Notes: generated by a model not told the origin, from the sequence alone. 64,000 nucleotides of DNA from Streptomyces triticagri (GCF_003429565.1 NZ_QUAK01000120.1:62001-126000); one strand, 5' to 3'; shown: positions 8,127 through 18,928, counted from the first letter of the stretch. Made by a program: numbers and translations.

Positions 8127-9632
8127 ATGACGGACCGCAGACGACTCCCCTACGGCGCTGATGCTCCGCCGCAGAAGCTGCTGATCGGCGGAAGGTGGGT
8201 GCCCGCGGCCGGCGGCGCCACGTTCACCGTCGAGAATCCCGCGACGTGCGAACCGATAACCCGCGTCGCCGATGCCGGCACCACAGACGCCCTCGACGCC
8301 CTCGACGCGGCCGCCTCGGCGCAGTCGCAATGGGCCGCGACATCGCCGGGACACCGCAGCCGCGTTCTGCGTCGTACCCACGACCTGCTCCTGGAGCGCC
8401 GTGCGGACTTCGCAGAGCTCATCACTCTCGAGATGGGCAAGTCCCTCGCCGAGGCCCGTGCCGAAGTCGACTACGCGGCCGGTTACTTGCGCTGGTTCGC
8501 CGAGGAATCCGTCCGCATCGACGGGACCTGGAAGGTCAGCGAGGACGCAACAGCGAGGGTTCTCGTCATGCGTCAACCCGTCGGACCGTGCCTGCTGATC
8601 ACGCCCTGGAACGCTCCGCTGGCGATGCCGGCCCGTAAGATCGCCCCGGCGGTGGCCGCCGGCTGCACGATGGTCCTCAAGCCCGCCCCGCAGACCCCGC
8701 TCACCAGCATCGCACTGGCAACAGTCCTGATCGAGGCGGGTCTGCCGGCCGGCGTCCTGAACCTCCTTCCCACCACCGCCCCTGCTGCAGTGTCCGAGTC
8801 ACTGATGAAGGATCCGCGGCTGCGCAAGATCTCCTTCACCGGCTCCACGGCGGTCGGCCGGTTACTGCTGGCCCAGGCATCCGAGAACGTACTGCGCACG
8901 TCGATGGAGCTGGGCGGCAACGCCCCGTTCATCGTGTGCGCCGACGCCGACGTGGAAGCGGCGGTGGACGGCGCCATCACCGCGAAGCTCCGCAACATCG
9001 GCGAAGCGTGCATCGCGGCGAACCGCTTTCTCGTCCATGCCGACATCGCGCAGGAATTCACCGAGCGTCTCGTGGACCGGATGCGTGGTCTCACTCTTGG
9101 CAGCGGAACGGAACCAGGTACCGACCTCGGCCCGCTGATCGATCGCACGCAGCGCGACCGTGTCGCCCAGCTGGTGGCGGAGACCATCGCCGACGGCGCT
9201 CTGCTGCACACCGGCGGCAGCACCCCCGACCTGCCCGGCTACTTCTATCCGCCCACCGTGCTCACCGACGTCCCGGACGGCGCACGCATCACCCGCGAGG
9301 AGATCTTCGGCCCCGTCGCCGCCATCCGGACCTTCCGCAGCGACGACGAGGCCCTCACGATGGCCAATGCCACCGAGTTCGGCCTGGTCGCCTATCTCTA
9401 CACCCGCGATCTCGGCCGAGCGCTGCGAATGAGCGAACAGATCGAGAGCGGCATGGTCGGCCTCAATCGCGGCTACGTCTCCGACCCCGGCGCGCCCTTC
9501 GGCGGCATCAAGCACTCAGGCGGCGGCCGCGAGGGCGGCAACTCCGGTATCGAGGAGTACCTGGAGCAGAAGTACATCGCCATCGACACTTCCACCGACG
9601 CGGATACGCCCGCCGTCCCGGACCCGTCATGA
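8127..9632 (+). CDS. NAD(P)-dependent aldehyde dehydrogenase (succinate-semialdehyde type)
   Basis: This is a full-length ALDH of 501 residues. The catalytic set is present: Asn in TPWNAPL (about residue 157), the FTGSTAVGR cofactor loop, Glu261 in MELGGNAP, Cys295 in GEACIAANR, and the EEIFGPVA loop. Sequence features are closest to the succinate/glutarate semialdehyde or aldehyde class, but the substrate is not provable. Residue 246 is encoded by TTA (8862-8864), the rare leucine codon read only by the bldA tRNA in Streptomyces, so translation may be developmentally gated. The stop overlaps the start of the following lyase gene (ATGA), which indicates translational coupling. The DJ-1-family gene is 99 bases upstream. 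Confidence 0.9.
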   Translation: MTDRRRLPYGADAPPQKLLIGGRWVPAAGGATFTVENPATCEPITRVADAGTTDALDALDAAASAQSQWAATSPGHRSRVLRRTHDLLLERRADFAELITLEMGKSLAEARAEVDYAAGYLRWFAEESVRIDGTWKVSEDATARVLVMRQPVGPCLLITPWNAPLAMPARKIAPAVAAGCTMVLKPAPQTPLTSIALATVLIEAGLPAGVLNLLPTTAPAAVSESLMKDPRLRKISFTGSTAVGRLLLAQASENVLRTSMELGGNAPFIVCADADVEAAVDGAITAKLRNIGEACIAANRFLVHADIAQEFTERLVDRMRGLTLGSGTEPGTDLGPLIDRTQRDRVAQLVAETIADGALLHTGGSTPDLPGYFYPPTVLTDVPDGARITREEIFGPVAAIRTFRSDDEALTMANATEFGLVAYLYTRDLGRALRMSEQIESGMVGLNRGYVSDPGAPFGGIKHSGGGREGGNSGIEEYLEQKYIAIDTSTDADTPAVPDPS

Positions 9633-11038
9633 GCACCCACGCCCCGCGGCCGGAGCCCTTCTCGCTGACCAGCCGGCTCGCGGCCGACCCCGACCAGTGC
9701 GCACTCTTCTGCGAGGACGCGACCCTCGACAGCTGGCTCGCCACCGAACGCGCTCTCGCCCGGGCGCAGGCCGAAGCCGGAGTGCTCACCCACGCGGAAG
9801 CCGCCGCCATCCGCGACGCGGCACGGCTGCACCACATCGACCGCGAAGAGCTGTGGCGCACCGCCCGCACGGTCGGCTACCCCATCCTGGGTCTGGTCCG
9901 GCAGATCAGCCGCCGGCTCCCGCCCGGACCCGACGGCCGCTTGCACTACGGCGCCACCACGCAGGACATCATGGACACCGGTCTGGCCCTCCAGATGGTC
10001 CGCTCCCTGGCCGCTCTCGAATGCCGGATCGTCGAACTCGGCGATGTCCTCGCCGACCGTGTCACCGAACACGCCGCCACCGTGATGGCGGCCCGCACCC
10101 ACGGCCAACAGGCCGTACCCACCACGTTCGGCGCCACCCTGGCCGGCCTCCTGGCACAGTTCACCCGCCACCGGCAGCGTCTTGCGCAGGCAGCCCCGCG
10201 CATCGGCATGATCTCCCTCTTCGGAGCCGGAGGCACCGCTGCCGCATTCGGCCCGCACGCCGCAGCCATCAGAAGGGACACTGCTCGGCTGCTCGGCCTG
10301 CACGACACCGCGACCCCGTGGCACGTGGCCCGCGACGGATTCGCCGAGTTCGGCTGGCTGTGCTCCTTGCTCACCGCGACATGCGCGCGGCTGGCTCGCA
10401 ACATCGTCGACCTCTCCCGTACCGAGATCGCCGAAGTCTTCGAGCCCTACGACGACCACCGCGGCGCATCCTCGACCATGCCGCAGAAAGTCAACCCGAT
10501 CACCTCCGAAAGCATCATCGGGCTGAGCGGCAGCGCCGGAGCCCTCACCTCCGCACTGCTCCGCGCACAGGAAGCAGGCCATGAGCGCGCGGCCGGCGAA
10601 TGGCACATCGAATGGCGCGTCCTGCCCGAACTCGCCGTATCCGCCGGAGCGGCCCTCACAGAGACGATCGCCCTGCTGCGCGGACTCCGGGTCGACGCCC
10701 GCCGCATGCGCACCAATCTTGGCAGCGACCGCGGCCTCGTCATGGCGGAGTCGCACATGATCGCCCTCGCCGGACCCGTCGGCCGGGAACGCGCCCACGA
10801 TCTCGTACACGAGGCAGTGACCCGCACCCGCACCACCGGCGCACACCTCACGCAGGCACTGCGCGACGTCCTGGCCGAACGCCATCTCGACACACTCCTG
10901 CCCGGCCTGCACACCCAGCCGGAGAACTACCTCGGACAGGCACACCGGATCGCCGAAACCACCGTCCGCCTCTGGCGCACCCAAACCGCACCGCTGCCCG
11001 AGCCACCCACCCCACTCACCCAACTCGTCGCCGACTGA
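9629..11038 (+). CDS. PcaB/adenylosuccinate lyase-family enzyme
   Basis: The 469-residue protein belongs to the aspartase/fumarase superfamily. The superfamily signature GASSTMPQKVNP is around residues 275-290, with HYGATTQDIMDTG near residue 105 and the third conserved region THGQQAVP near 155. Within the superfamily it looks most like 3-carboxy-cis,cis-muconate cycloisomerase and related C-N/C-O lyases rather than PurB. The other genes of a protocatechuate pathway are not nearby, so the substrate is open. The ATG overlaps the stop of the aldehyde dehydrogenase by four bases. A product aldehyde or semialdehyde shared by the pair is a reasonable inference. Confidence 0.8.
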   Translation: MSTHAPRPEPFSLTSRLAADPDQCALFCEDATLDSWLATERALARAQAEAGVLTHAEAAAIRDAARLHHIDREELWRTARTVGYPILGLVRQISRRLPPGPDGRLHYGATTQDIMDTGLALQMVRSLAALECRIVELGDVLADRVTEHAATVMAARTHGQQAVPTTFGATLAGLLAQFTRHRQRLAQAAPRIGMISLFGAGGTAAAFGPHAAAIRRDTARLLGLHDTATPWHVARDGFAEFGWLCSLLTATCARLARNIVDLSRTEIAEVFEPYDDHRGASSTMPQKVNPITSESIIGLSGSAGALTSALLRAQEAGHERAAGEWHIEWRVLPELAVSAGAALTETIALLRGLRVDARRMRTNLGSDRGLVMAESHMIALAGPVGRERAHDLVHEAVTRTRTTGAHLTQALRDVLAERHLDTLLPGLHTQPENYLGQAHRIAETTVRLWRTQTAPLPEPPTPLTQLVAD

Positions 11039-11158
11039 CCGCCCCGCGGTACGGCCCCGCGGCCGTTCCCTGGCAGGACCCTTACGGTTGTGACGGCCGG
11101 CCACCAATCCGAGCACCTGAAAGGTTGCAAATCGCCTTGAAATGCGCTATTTACCGTC

Positions 11159-11920
<762 letters not shown>

Positions 11921-11947
11921 TAGTCGGCAACGGGCACCGGGGGCAGC

Positions 11948-13674
11948 GTGGCTTCGCACCCCGCTGACATCCCGTTCCTGCGAACTCCCGTAGGGCAGGA
12001 CGCACATCGCTGGCGCACGTTTCCCGGCGAACGCACACTCGTTGTCGCAGCCCGGACCCTCACGTCGACCATCCGCATCCTGGAGGTACTGCCCGCACTG
12101 CTGCGCGGCGACAGTCGCCTCACCGTGGTCTTCGCGTACGACCCGGGCTCCGCGTTCAGTGACGGATCACTCGACCTGCTGCACGACTCCGGCTGCCGAG
12201 TCATGCCGTGGCAACAACTCGCCGACGTCGAGCCCGACTTGATCCTCAGCGCCAGCGAGCACATCGACGTTCCCAAGGGGCGCTGTCCGGTGCTCGTGCT
12301 CCCGCACGGCGTCGGATTCCAGAAGTACGTCCCTGACTCCCACTCCCCCCGCACACGCCTCTCGGGCGCCGTGTCGAACGAGCTGCTCGACACCGGCCGG
12401 ACCTGGATGGCCGTCTCGCACCCGGATCAGGAACGCCAACTCGCCGCTGCGCAACCGAACATCACCGGGCAGACGCTGCTGATCGGCGACCCGTGCCTGG
12501 ACGAACTCCGGGTGAGCGCCGACCGCCGCGACCAGTACCGTCGTGCGCTCGATGTCGAGCACAATCAGCGCCTGGTGATGGTCAGTTCGACCTGGGGCCC
12601 GGGCTCGCTCATCGCCCAGAACCCGGACCTGCCGGCCCGGCTGCTCGGGCAACTGCCGGCCGATCGCTTCCGCGTCGGCCTCATCCTGCACCCCAAGTCT
12701 GGTCGGCCCACGGGGAATGGCACGTCCGCACACTCCAGGCCGCCGCCCTCGAAGCCGGCCTGCTCCTCATGCCACCCGTGCACGACTGGCGGCCCGCCCT
12801 CGTCGCAGCCGATGCCGTCGTCGGCGACCACGGATCCGTGACGCTGTACGGCGTTGCGCTCGGCAAACCCGTGAGCCTGGCCGCACACGGCGACGAAGCC
12901 GTGCCCGGGACCGCCGGCGCCGAACTCGCCCAGGTCGCACCACGCCTTGCCCCCGACGCCGAACTCCTGCCTCAGGTCGTGGACCTCCTGAGACTCCCTG
13001 CAGGTCGACGTGCGCAGTACGAGGCCGTGACCGCCCGGGCCTTCAAAGACCCCGGCACGGCCCTGGAGCGGCTCCGGGAGGCGGTCTACGAGCTGCTGCG
13101 CCTTCCCCCGCCGTCGACCGACCCCCCGAGACCTCGCGCCCTCGTCGCCCCCGCCAATCCCGCGGCCCCCGTCACCTCGTGGAGGGTGAGCACCGACCTG
13201 CTCTCCGACCGCGCCGCCTCCGGCGCCCTCTCCTTGGCCGTCCGCCGCTTTCCCGTCTCTGTCGCGACGGAGCAGCCCGAGACCGCACGCTCCTTCTCGC
13301 ACCTTGCTGTTCAACCGGCCGAGGAACACGATCGGACGCTTGTCGAGAGCGCCTCGGTCCTGCTCGGCACAGCGCCTGCTCCTGATCTCGACGCGGCCCG
13401 CGTCTGGGCAGCCGGTGCCCTGGCCCGCCTGCCCGGAAGTCTCCTTGCCGCCACCGGAGTTCCGACCGGCGTGTGTCTGGTGAGCTCCCGCGACGGTCAA
13501 TCGGTGGAAGTGTCCTGCCCCGACGGCACGTTCACCGATCCCGGACTGGCTGCCTCTGCCGTCTACGCCTGCCTGCGCGCCGGCATCGCTCCATCGGAGA
13601 TCGAAGTGTCGCTGTCCCTCGACTGCCCGGACGCCGATTCGATGCGGCTGAAGCTGCGCAGGTTCTGCCCATGA
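11948..13674 (+). pseudogene. GT-B-fold glycosyl/glycerophosphotransferase-like gene, frameshifted
   Basis: Two reading frames together form one protein of about 575 residues. The first runs from the GTG at 11948 to about 12696 and ends ...RVGLILHP. The second continues directly with VWSAHGEWHVRTL and VVGDHGSVTLYGVALGKPV, a GT-B donor-site motif resembling CDP-glycerol glycerophosphotransferase-like or epimerase-like proteins. The C-terminal 200 residues are an unrecognised domain. Joining requires one inserted base near 12696 (CCCCAA-GTCTGG), so the sequence has a one-base deletion. This is either a true inactivating mutation or a sequencing error. The gene sits immediately after the heptamer satellite and 149 bases before the STAND ATPase gene. 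Confidence 0.72.
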
Positions 13675-13685
13675 AGCCACGGCCC

Positions 13686-13724
13686 GGACGTTCTTCAAGG
13701 ACGTTCTTCAAGGACGTTCTTCAA
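13686..13724. repeat. 13-bp tandem repeat, three copies
   Basis: GGACGTTCTTCAA occurs three times head to tail at 13686-13698, 13699-13711 and 13712-13724, followed by a partial copy. It occupies the gap between the two disrupted genes. The unit contains the inverted half GAACGTCC on the other strand. It may be slippage-generated. Confidence 0.95.
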
Positions 13725-13823
13725 GGACCTGCTCCCCATGCGATCGCGCTGCATCTACGGTGGTCACCAACGCAGGAGGCGCGGCCGGGACACCAGGACC
13801 GCCCGTACTCGGAGGGGGACTCT

Positions 13824-16286
13824 GTGGCGATTGAGGTGGCAGCGCTTGCCGCGTCCGGAGCAACAAGCATGGTCATCAACCTTGCTGTGACCGATACATG
13901 GACCCAGGCACGCACCCGCCTCTCACGCCTGTTCGGCCGCCGCCGGCAGCCTTCCACCGCGGACGAAGAGCTCATCTCCGCTCTCGAACAGTTGGTGGGT
14001 TCCATGCAATCGGGCGACCCGCATGCCGTGGGCGACTACGCCGACCAGCTGCGCCGCCGCCTGCGCCATTCCTTACGCCAAGGCTCCGAGGTCGCGCAAC
14101 GGCTCGTGGCGCTGTTGAACGAGATGGACGAGCTGGAGGGCGGCGCAACAGCAAGTCGCAGCAACCATCCGGGGGCGGCAGCCTCCTCCGCCGACTCGCC
14201 CATCTCCCACCGCGTACCCGAGGCTCTGCGCCGCCATGGCCCGCCGTCGCAAGTACCTGCCCTGCGCCACCGGTTCATCAACCGCTCCGACGAACTGGGC
14301 TCCTTGGACGCGCAGTTCGAAGACGCCGCTGTTCCCTCGCACGTGGAGGTCCGCGTCCTCGCAGGTCCGCCAGGAGTCGGAAAATCCGCACTGGCCAGAC
14401 ACTGGGCGCTCGGGCCGCATGCCCGTGAGCGTTTTCCCGACGGCCGTCTCTATGTGGATTTCGCGTCCCTTCGCGATCACGCGGAGGCCGGCGCGGACGT
14501 CACGGAGGCCGTCGGGCACTGCTTGCGCTCTCTGGGGGTGACGGAGGCTCTGCTGCCTTAGTCGCTCGCTGCGCGCACCGCGCTCTTCCGTGCACGCACG
14601 GCCGACCTGCGTGTGCTGCTCGTTCTCGACGATGTGTCCTCGCCCGCCCAAGTACGCGCACTGATCCCCGATGGACCGGGCAGTACCGTGCTTGCGACGA
14701 GCACCGCCAAGCTCGGTGAGCTTTCCCTCGACGGCGCCCGCGCCATGCCCCTGGAACCGCTCAGCGAGAGGGCCGGGCTGCTGCTCCTCGCCGACCGGTG
14801 CGGCGAGGAGCGAGTGGCTGCGGAGCCCGATGCGGCCAAGGCCCTGGTGGATCATTGCTCGGGCCTTCCGGTCGCACTGCACGTCGCCGCCGCCCGTCTC
14901 GCCAACAACCCCCACCTCACGCTCCACGACCTGGCCACGGAACTCTCGGTCGACGAGAACCGCCTGGCCTCCCTGAATGCGGGCCTGAGCGCGTCACCGG
15001 TGACCGCGATCCTCGACGCCTCCTACCGGCAACTGCCCGCCCACATGGCGCACGGCTACCGGCTCCTCGGCTGGATCCCTGGCCCCACCTTCGACGCGGC
15101 AACAGCAGCGGCAGCCCTCGACTCGGATCCGACGTCCGCCCAAGTGCTCCTCGACGTGCTCGAGGACATGAGCCTGCTGGAACTGACCGAGGACCGCCAC
15201 TACCACTTTCACGGCCTCATCCATCTCCACGCGCGCAACCGTACGGACGCCGCGGACCGGGTCACCACCAGACTGACCGTCATACACCGTGTGCTGAGGC
15301 ACTATCTGATCCTCACCGCCTTCGCAGACCGCGCCGTACGAGCGGACCGCCTGCGCATCGCCGACCTGGCCGGCCTGCTGGACGGGCAGACCGACCCCTT
15401 CGCCGCCGAGAACGGGCCGGGACCGCTGGACTGGCTTGCGGCCGAAAGCACCAACATCATGGCGGTCCTGCGTGCAGCGGACGAGCCCTCGCTCCATACG
15501 CCCGCCTGGCAGCTCGCCGAGGGCTTCACCGTCCTGTTCCTGCACCACAGGCATCTCGACGACTGGCAGGAATCCCTTCGACTGGGCGCACGCTACGCAG
15601 CAGCCGCCGTCTCCCCGGCCGCAGAAGCGCGCCTGCGCAGCCTCCTCTCCCGCCCGCTCATGGACCTCGGCGAGGACGAACAGGCGCGCCAGGAACTGAC
15701 GACGGCGATCTCCTGCGCCGAGGTCGTGCACGATCCGGTACTCCACGCCTCCGTGATGGAGTTCTCCGGCCGCTACTGGGACCGGTTCGACCCGGACAAG
15801 GCCGTGGCCGCCTATCAGCACTCCAGGGAACTCAACATCCGAGGCCGGGAACCTCGTGGCGCAGCCATCGCCACGCTCTTCCTCGGCCGCGCCCAGGGCG
15901 CCCGCGGCGACCACGGCGAGGCTCTCGCCACACTTCGGCAAGCACGCACGGACCTCCTTGCCCTGCCCACTCCCGATCACCGCATGGCCGCGCGAGCCAC
16001 CGCCGCATCCGGCCGGGCTCTCGACCGTATGGGCCGAACCACCGAAGCCGTTGCGACCCTCCGCGAGGCAGCAAACACGCTGAACGCCCTTGAGGCCCAT
16101 GCCTACGAGGCCGAGGCGCTGCTCGACCTCGTCGCCATCGCAGAGCGCCCGGGCACGGACCGCACCACACTCCTGGACGACCTGCGTCGCGCCGTCACCA
16201 TCCACACGACCATGGGAAGCCCGCAGGCACAGGACCTGCGCAACCGCCTGAACGCACTCACCGCCTCCGCCGGACCGGACCGCTGA
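13824..16286 (+). pseudogene. STAND (NB-ARC-like) ATPase with TPR repeats, interrupted by an amber codon
   Basis: One frame of 821 codons starts at a GTG with GGAGG eight bases upstream and is broken only by TAG at 14559-14561 (codon 246), where the context (LLP-stop-SLAARTALF) suggests an original CAG. The N-terminal 90 residues are an effector-like region (AALAASGATSMVINLAV) of unknown role. Walker A is at residues 180-188 (GPPGVGKSA). Walker B lies after the stop, at about residues 264-270 (VLLVLDDV). An NB-ARC-like helical part follows, and from about residue 500 TPR-like helices (LRSLLSRPLMDLGEDEQA). STAND proteins are signal-sensing switches, many of them in conflict or development systems. 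Residue 84 is a TTA codon (14073-14075). Readthrough or a sequence error would restore the full protein. Confidence 0.78.
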
Positions 16287-16306
16287 GGCCGCCCCGGCTC
16301 TCGGAT

Positions 16307-16333
16307 GCAGGAGACGCAGGAGACGCAGGAGAC
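16307..16333. repeat. 9-bp tandem repeat, three copies
   Basis: GCAGGAGAC occurs at 16307-16315, 16316-16324 and 16325-16333, with a degenerate fourth copy. It fills the short gap between the STAND gene stop and the convergent thymidine kinase stop. No terminator hairpin is evident in the gap. Confidence 0.93.
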
Positions 16334-16344
16334 GCGGGAAGAAG

Positions 16345-16995
16345 TCAGCCGGAGGCGATCGGCAGGGTGTCCGGGGAGAGTGTCGCCGCGCGAGCCGACG
16401 CGCTGGTCATCTGCCGGCTGTGGTGGCGGCGGCACAGCACCTCGTACCCGATCTCCTCCGGGGCGTGGTCGACGTCGCCGACGACGACCTGGGCGCCCTC
16501 GACGACCATCTCGCCCCGGATCGTCCGGGCATTGTGCGTCGCCCGCGCTCCGCACCAGCACATCGCCTCGACCTGCAGCGTCTCTATGCGGTCGGCCAGT
16601 TCGATCAGGCGCTGTGAGCCCGGGAACAGCTTCGTACGGAAGTCGGTCGTGATGCCGAAGGCGAAGACGTCCAAGTCCAAGTCGTCGACGACACGGGCCA
16701 GTTGGTCCACCTGCGGCGGGTCGAGGAACTGCGCCTCGTCCACGATCACGTAGTCCACCCGGCCCCCGTGCGACATCTGCTCGACGAGATAGCCGTACAG
16801 ATCCATGCCCGGCGCCGCCTCCACCGCGTCGGTGACCAGCCCGAGCCGCGACGACAACTTCCCCTCCCCCGCCCGGTCGTCCCGAGTGAAGATCACTCCC
16901 TGCAGCCCCCGCGCGGACCGGTTGTGCCCGATCTGGAGCGCGAGAGTCGACTTTCCGCAGTCCATCGTCCCGGAGAAGAAGACGAGTTCGGGCAT
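16345..16995 (-). CDS. tdk: Thymidine kinase
   Basis: This 216-residue type II thymidine kinase phosphorylates thymidine with ATP in the salvage pathway. The P-loop is FFSGTMDCGKST (residues 6-17), the Walker B/lasso region is VIVDEAQFL (about residue 84), and the zinc-binding pairs are CWCGARA (about residues 145-150) and CRRHH near the C-terminus. Length is typical of the family. The start ATG at 16995 directly precedes the first strand. It is followed by no same-strand gene, since the next gene to the left is the convergent broken STAND gene. It lies 48 bases downstream of the phosphatase-superfamily gene and may be co-transcribed with it. Confidence 0.96.
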   Translation of the reverse strand: MPELVFFSGTMDCGKSTLALQIGHNRSARGLQGVIFTRDDRAGEGKLSSRLGLVTDAVEAAPGMDLYGYLVEQMSHGGRVDYVIVDEAQFLDPPQVDQLARVVDDLDLDVFAFGITTDFRTKLFPGSQRLIELADRIETLQVEAMCWCGARATHNARTIRGEMVVEGAQVVVGDVDHAPEEIGYEVLCRRHHSRQMTSASARAATLSPDTLPIASG

Positions 16996-17043
16996 GGGGA
17001 GTTGAGGGCCTTTCGGTGCGTGGAGAGGGCGAGAGGGGGTGGT

Positions 17044-18237
17044 TCAGGTGCGTACCTCGAGGAGGGGTACGAGCTGTTCGGCGGGGGTCATCGAGCCGTG
17101 GTTTCCGACCATGGCCGATTCCTTCGGCTCGCGTTCGGAGGCGATGATCAGGACGTCGTCGCGGGCGGCGGCGATGACGTCGCCGAGGCGGCCGTGCACC
17201 CGTTCGTCGCAGGTGCCGGGCGGACCGAACCAGCCCGCGTCGATGGCCTCCTCGCGGCCGGCCACCCAGAACTGCTCGCCGAGCACCTCGCGCCAGCAGG
17301 TCAGTACGTCGGCCTCGGCCCCCGGCACCGCGTAGACGTGCCGGGCCCGGCCCTCGCCGCCGAGCAGGGCGACGCCCGCGCTCAGCTCCCAGTCCTCGTC
17401 GAAGTCGATACGGGACTGCTCGTCGAAGGGGATGTCGATCATGCCGTGGTCGGCGGTGACGTACAGGGCGCTGCGCGGCGGGAGTTGCTCGGCGAGCCGC
17501 TGGGCGAGGCGGTCGACATGGATCAGCTGACCGCGCCAGGCGTCGGAGTCGACCCCGTAGCGATGGCCCTTGCCGTCCACCTCGCTGTAGTACGTGTAGA
17601 CCAACGACCGGTCACCCGCGGCGAGTTGGACCGCCGCGAGGTCCATGCGCTCCTCGCCGGAGAGCCGGCCGTGGAAATTGCCGCCGCTGAGCGCGACCTT
17701 GGTGAGCGGGGTGTCGCGGAAGGTGGGCGAGGAGACCTGCGCGGTGTGCACACCGGCCGCGTCCGCGCGGGAGAAGAGGGTGGGGTACGGCTGCCAGCTG
17801 TGCGGTGGCGTCCATGGGTTCCAGCGGAGCTGGTTCATCAGTGCGCCGGTGGCCGGATTGCGCACCGTGTAGCCGGGCAGGCCGTGCGCGGCGGGCGGCA
17901 GGCCGGTGCCGACGGAGGCGAGCGAGGTGGCCGTGGTCGCGGGGAATCCGGCGGTGATCGGGCTCCCGGTGCCGCCGCGCGACGAGGCGATCAGGGAGTT
18001 CAGGAACGGAGCCTCGTCGGGGTGGGCCAGGAGCTGGTGCCAGCCGAGGCCGTCGATCAGGAAGACGCAGTTGCGGTCGGCCGGTGTCAGTTCGGCGATG
18101 GTGGCCGTGGTGTCCGGGACGCCCAGGCCCGCGGCGAGTGTCGGCAGCAGGTCGGCGAGCGAGCCGCTTCCGTAGGCAGGGGCGGGGGCGGAGGAGACGG
18201 GCAGCAAGTCCGGGTCGGGCCAGGCGGGCTCGGCCAT
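17044..18237 (-). CDS. Alkaline phosphatase-superfamily (nucleotide pyrophosphatase-type) protein
   Basis: The protein has 397 residues with the metal-binding architecture of phosphodiesterase/nucleotide pyrophosphatase-like enzymes. The first aspartate and neighbouring residues are in FLIDGLGWHQLL (residue 58 onward), a nucleophile Thr/Ser is in GFPATTATSLASVGTG, the central YTYYSEVDGKGHRYG supplies Asp and His, and DHGMIDIP and NHGSMTP give the other metal ligands. No signal peptide is seen. Its start overlaps the stop of the DUF5998 gene (TGATG), so the two are translationally coupled. Substrate is unknown; hydrolysis of a phosphodiester or pyrophosphate is inferred from the family. Confidence 0.88.
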   Translation of the reverse strand: MAEPAWPDPDLLPVSSAPAPAYGSGSLADLLPTLAAGLGVPDTTATIAELTPADRNCVFLIDGLGWHQLLAHPDEAPFLNSLIASSRGGTGSPITAGFPATTATSLASVGTGLPPAAHGLPGYTVRNPATGALMNQLRWNPWTPPHSWQPYPTLFSRADAAGVHTAQVSSPTFRDTPLTKVALSGGNFHGRLSGEERMDLAAVQLAAGDRSLVYTYYSEVDGKGHRYGVDSDAWRGQLIHVDRLAQRLAEQLPPRSALYVTADHGMIDIPFDEQSRIDFDEDWELSAGVALLGGEGRARHVYAVPGAEADVLTCWREVLGEQFWVAGREEAIDAGWFGPPGTCDERVHGRLGDVIAAARDDVLIIASEREPKESAMVGNHGSMTPAEQLVPLLEVRT

Positions 18238-18827
18238 CAGCGGGTGGTGGCCGCGGTCGCCTCGGACAGTGCCTGGGCGAAGGCGAGCGTCTCGCGCACC
18301 GTGTCCGGGCCGTCGCCGGCCTCGCTGACGCGCAGGCTCAGGTCGTCGGCGGTCGAATTGCCCGTGTACCCGTGGTCCGCCTCGCAGTTGGGGTCGCCGC
18401 AGGCCGCCGGCTCCAGATCGATACGGGAGACCGCGCCCCAGCCGATGGTGAGGAGCACCTCACGGGGCAGCGTGCCGGGCTTGTACTTCTCCGGGTCGGC
18501 GACGACGCGGCTGAGCACCACGGACGAGATCCGGCCGAGCTTCACCGACTCGGTGGACGTGGTGGCGTACGACGACGAGGGTGCGGTGCCGTCGGCCGCC
18601 TGCTCGTCGGTGTGGCTGACGATGAAGCGGGTGCCGGTCAGGACGAGGACCGTGACGTGCCGCCGCACCTCGTTGGCATCGAAGGTCGTCTCCTGGTGCA
18701 CGAGGTACGACACGATCGGTTCGCCGCCGACGGCGGCCTCCACCGCCTCGGCCACGAGGGCCGGGTAATAGCCGCTGCGCTCGATCGCCGTGCGCAGCCC
18801 CTGGGTCGTCGTACCGGTCTTTGCCAT
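18237..18827 (-). CDS. DUF5998 family protein
   Basis: This 196-residue cytoplasmic protein is conserved in actinomycetes. It has a mixed alpha/beta make-up with a Cys pair in ACGDPNCEADHGY near residue 145 that could bind metal, and an acidic C-terminal helix. No enzymatic motif is visible. An upstream in-frame ATG at 18836 adds only MGP. The ATG at 18827 was preferred because AGGAT lies nine bases before it. The stop overlaps the start of the phosphatase-superfamily gene (TGATG). The gene is probably the first of an operon that also reads through to tdk. Confidence 0.82.
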   Translation of the reverse strand: MAKTGTTTQGLRTAIERSGYYPALVAEAVEAAVGGEPIVSYLVHQETTFDANEVRRHVTVLVLTGTRFIVSHTDEQAADGTAPSSSYATTSTESVKLGRISSVVLSRVVADPEKYKPGTLPREVLLTIGWGAVSRIDLEPAACGDPNCEADHGYTGNSTADDLSLRVSEAGDGPDTVRETLAFAQALSEATAATTR

Positions 18828-18928
18828 GGGGCCCATCCTACGGGGGCGCGGTGACAGTGGTGACCCCGGCGGAGCAGGGTCGGCACGGGCCGCGGCGTCC
18901 TGCTGTTTCTCCGTACGACGGCTGCTGC

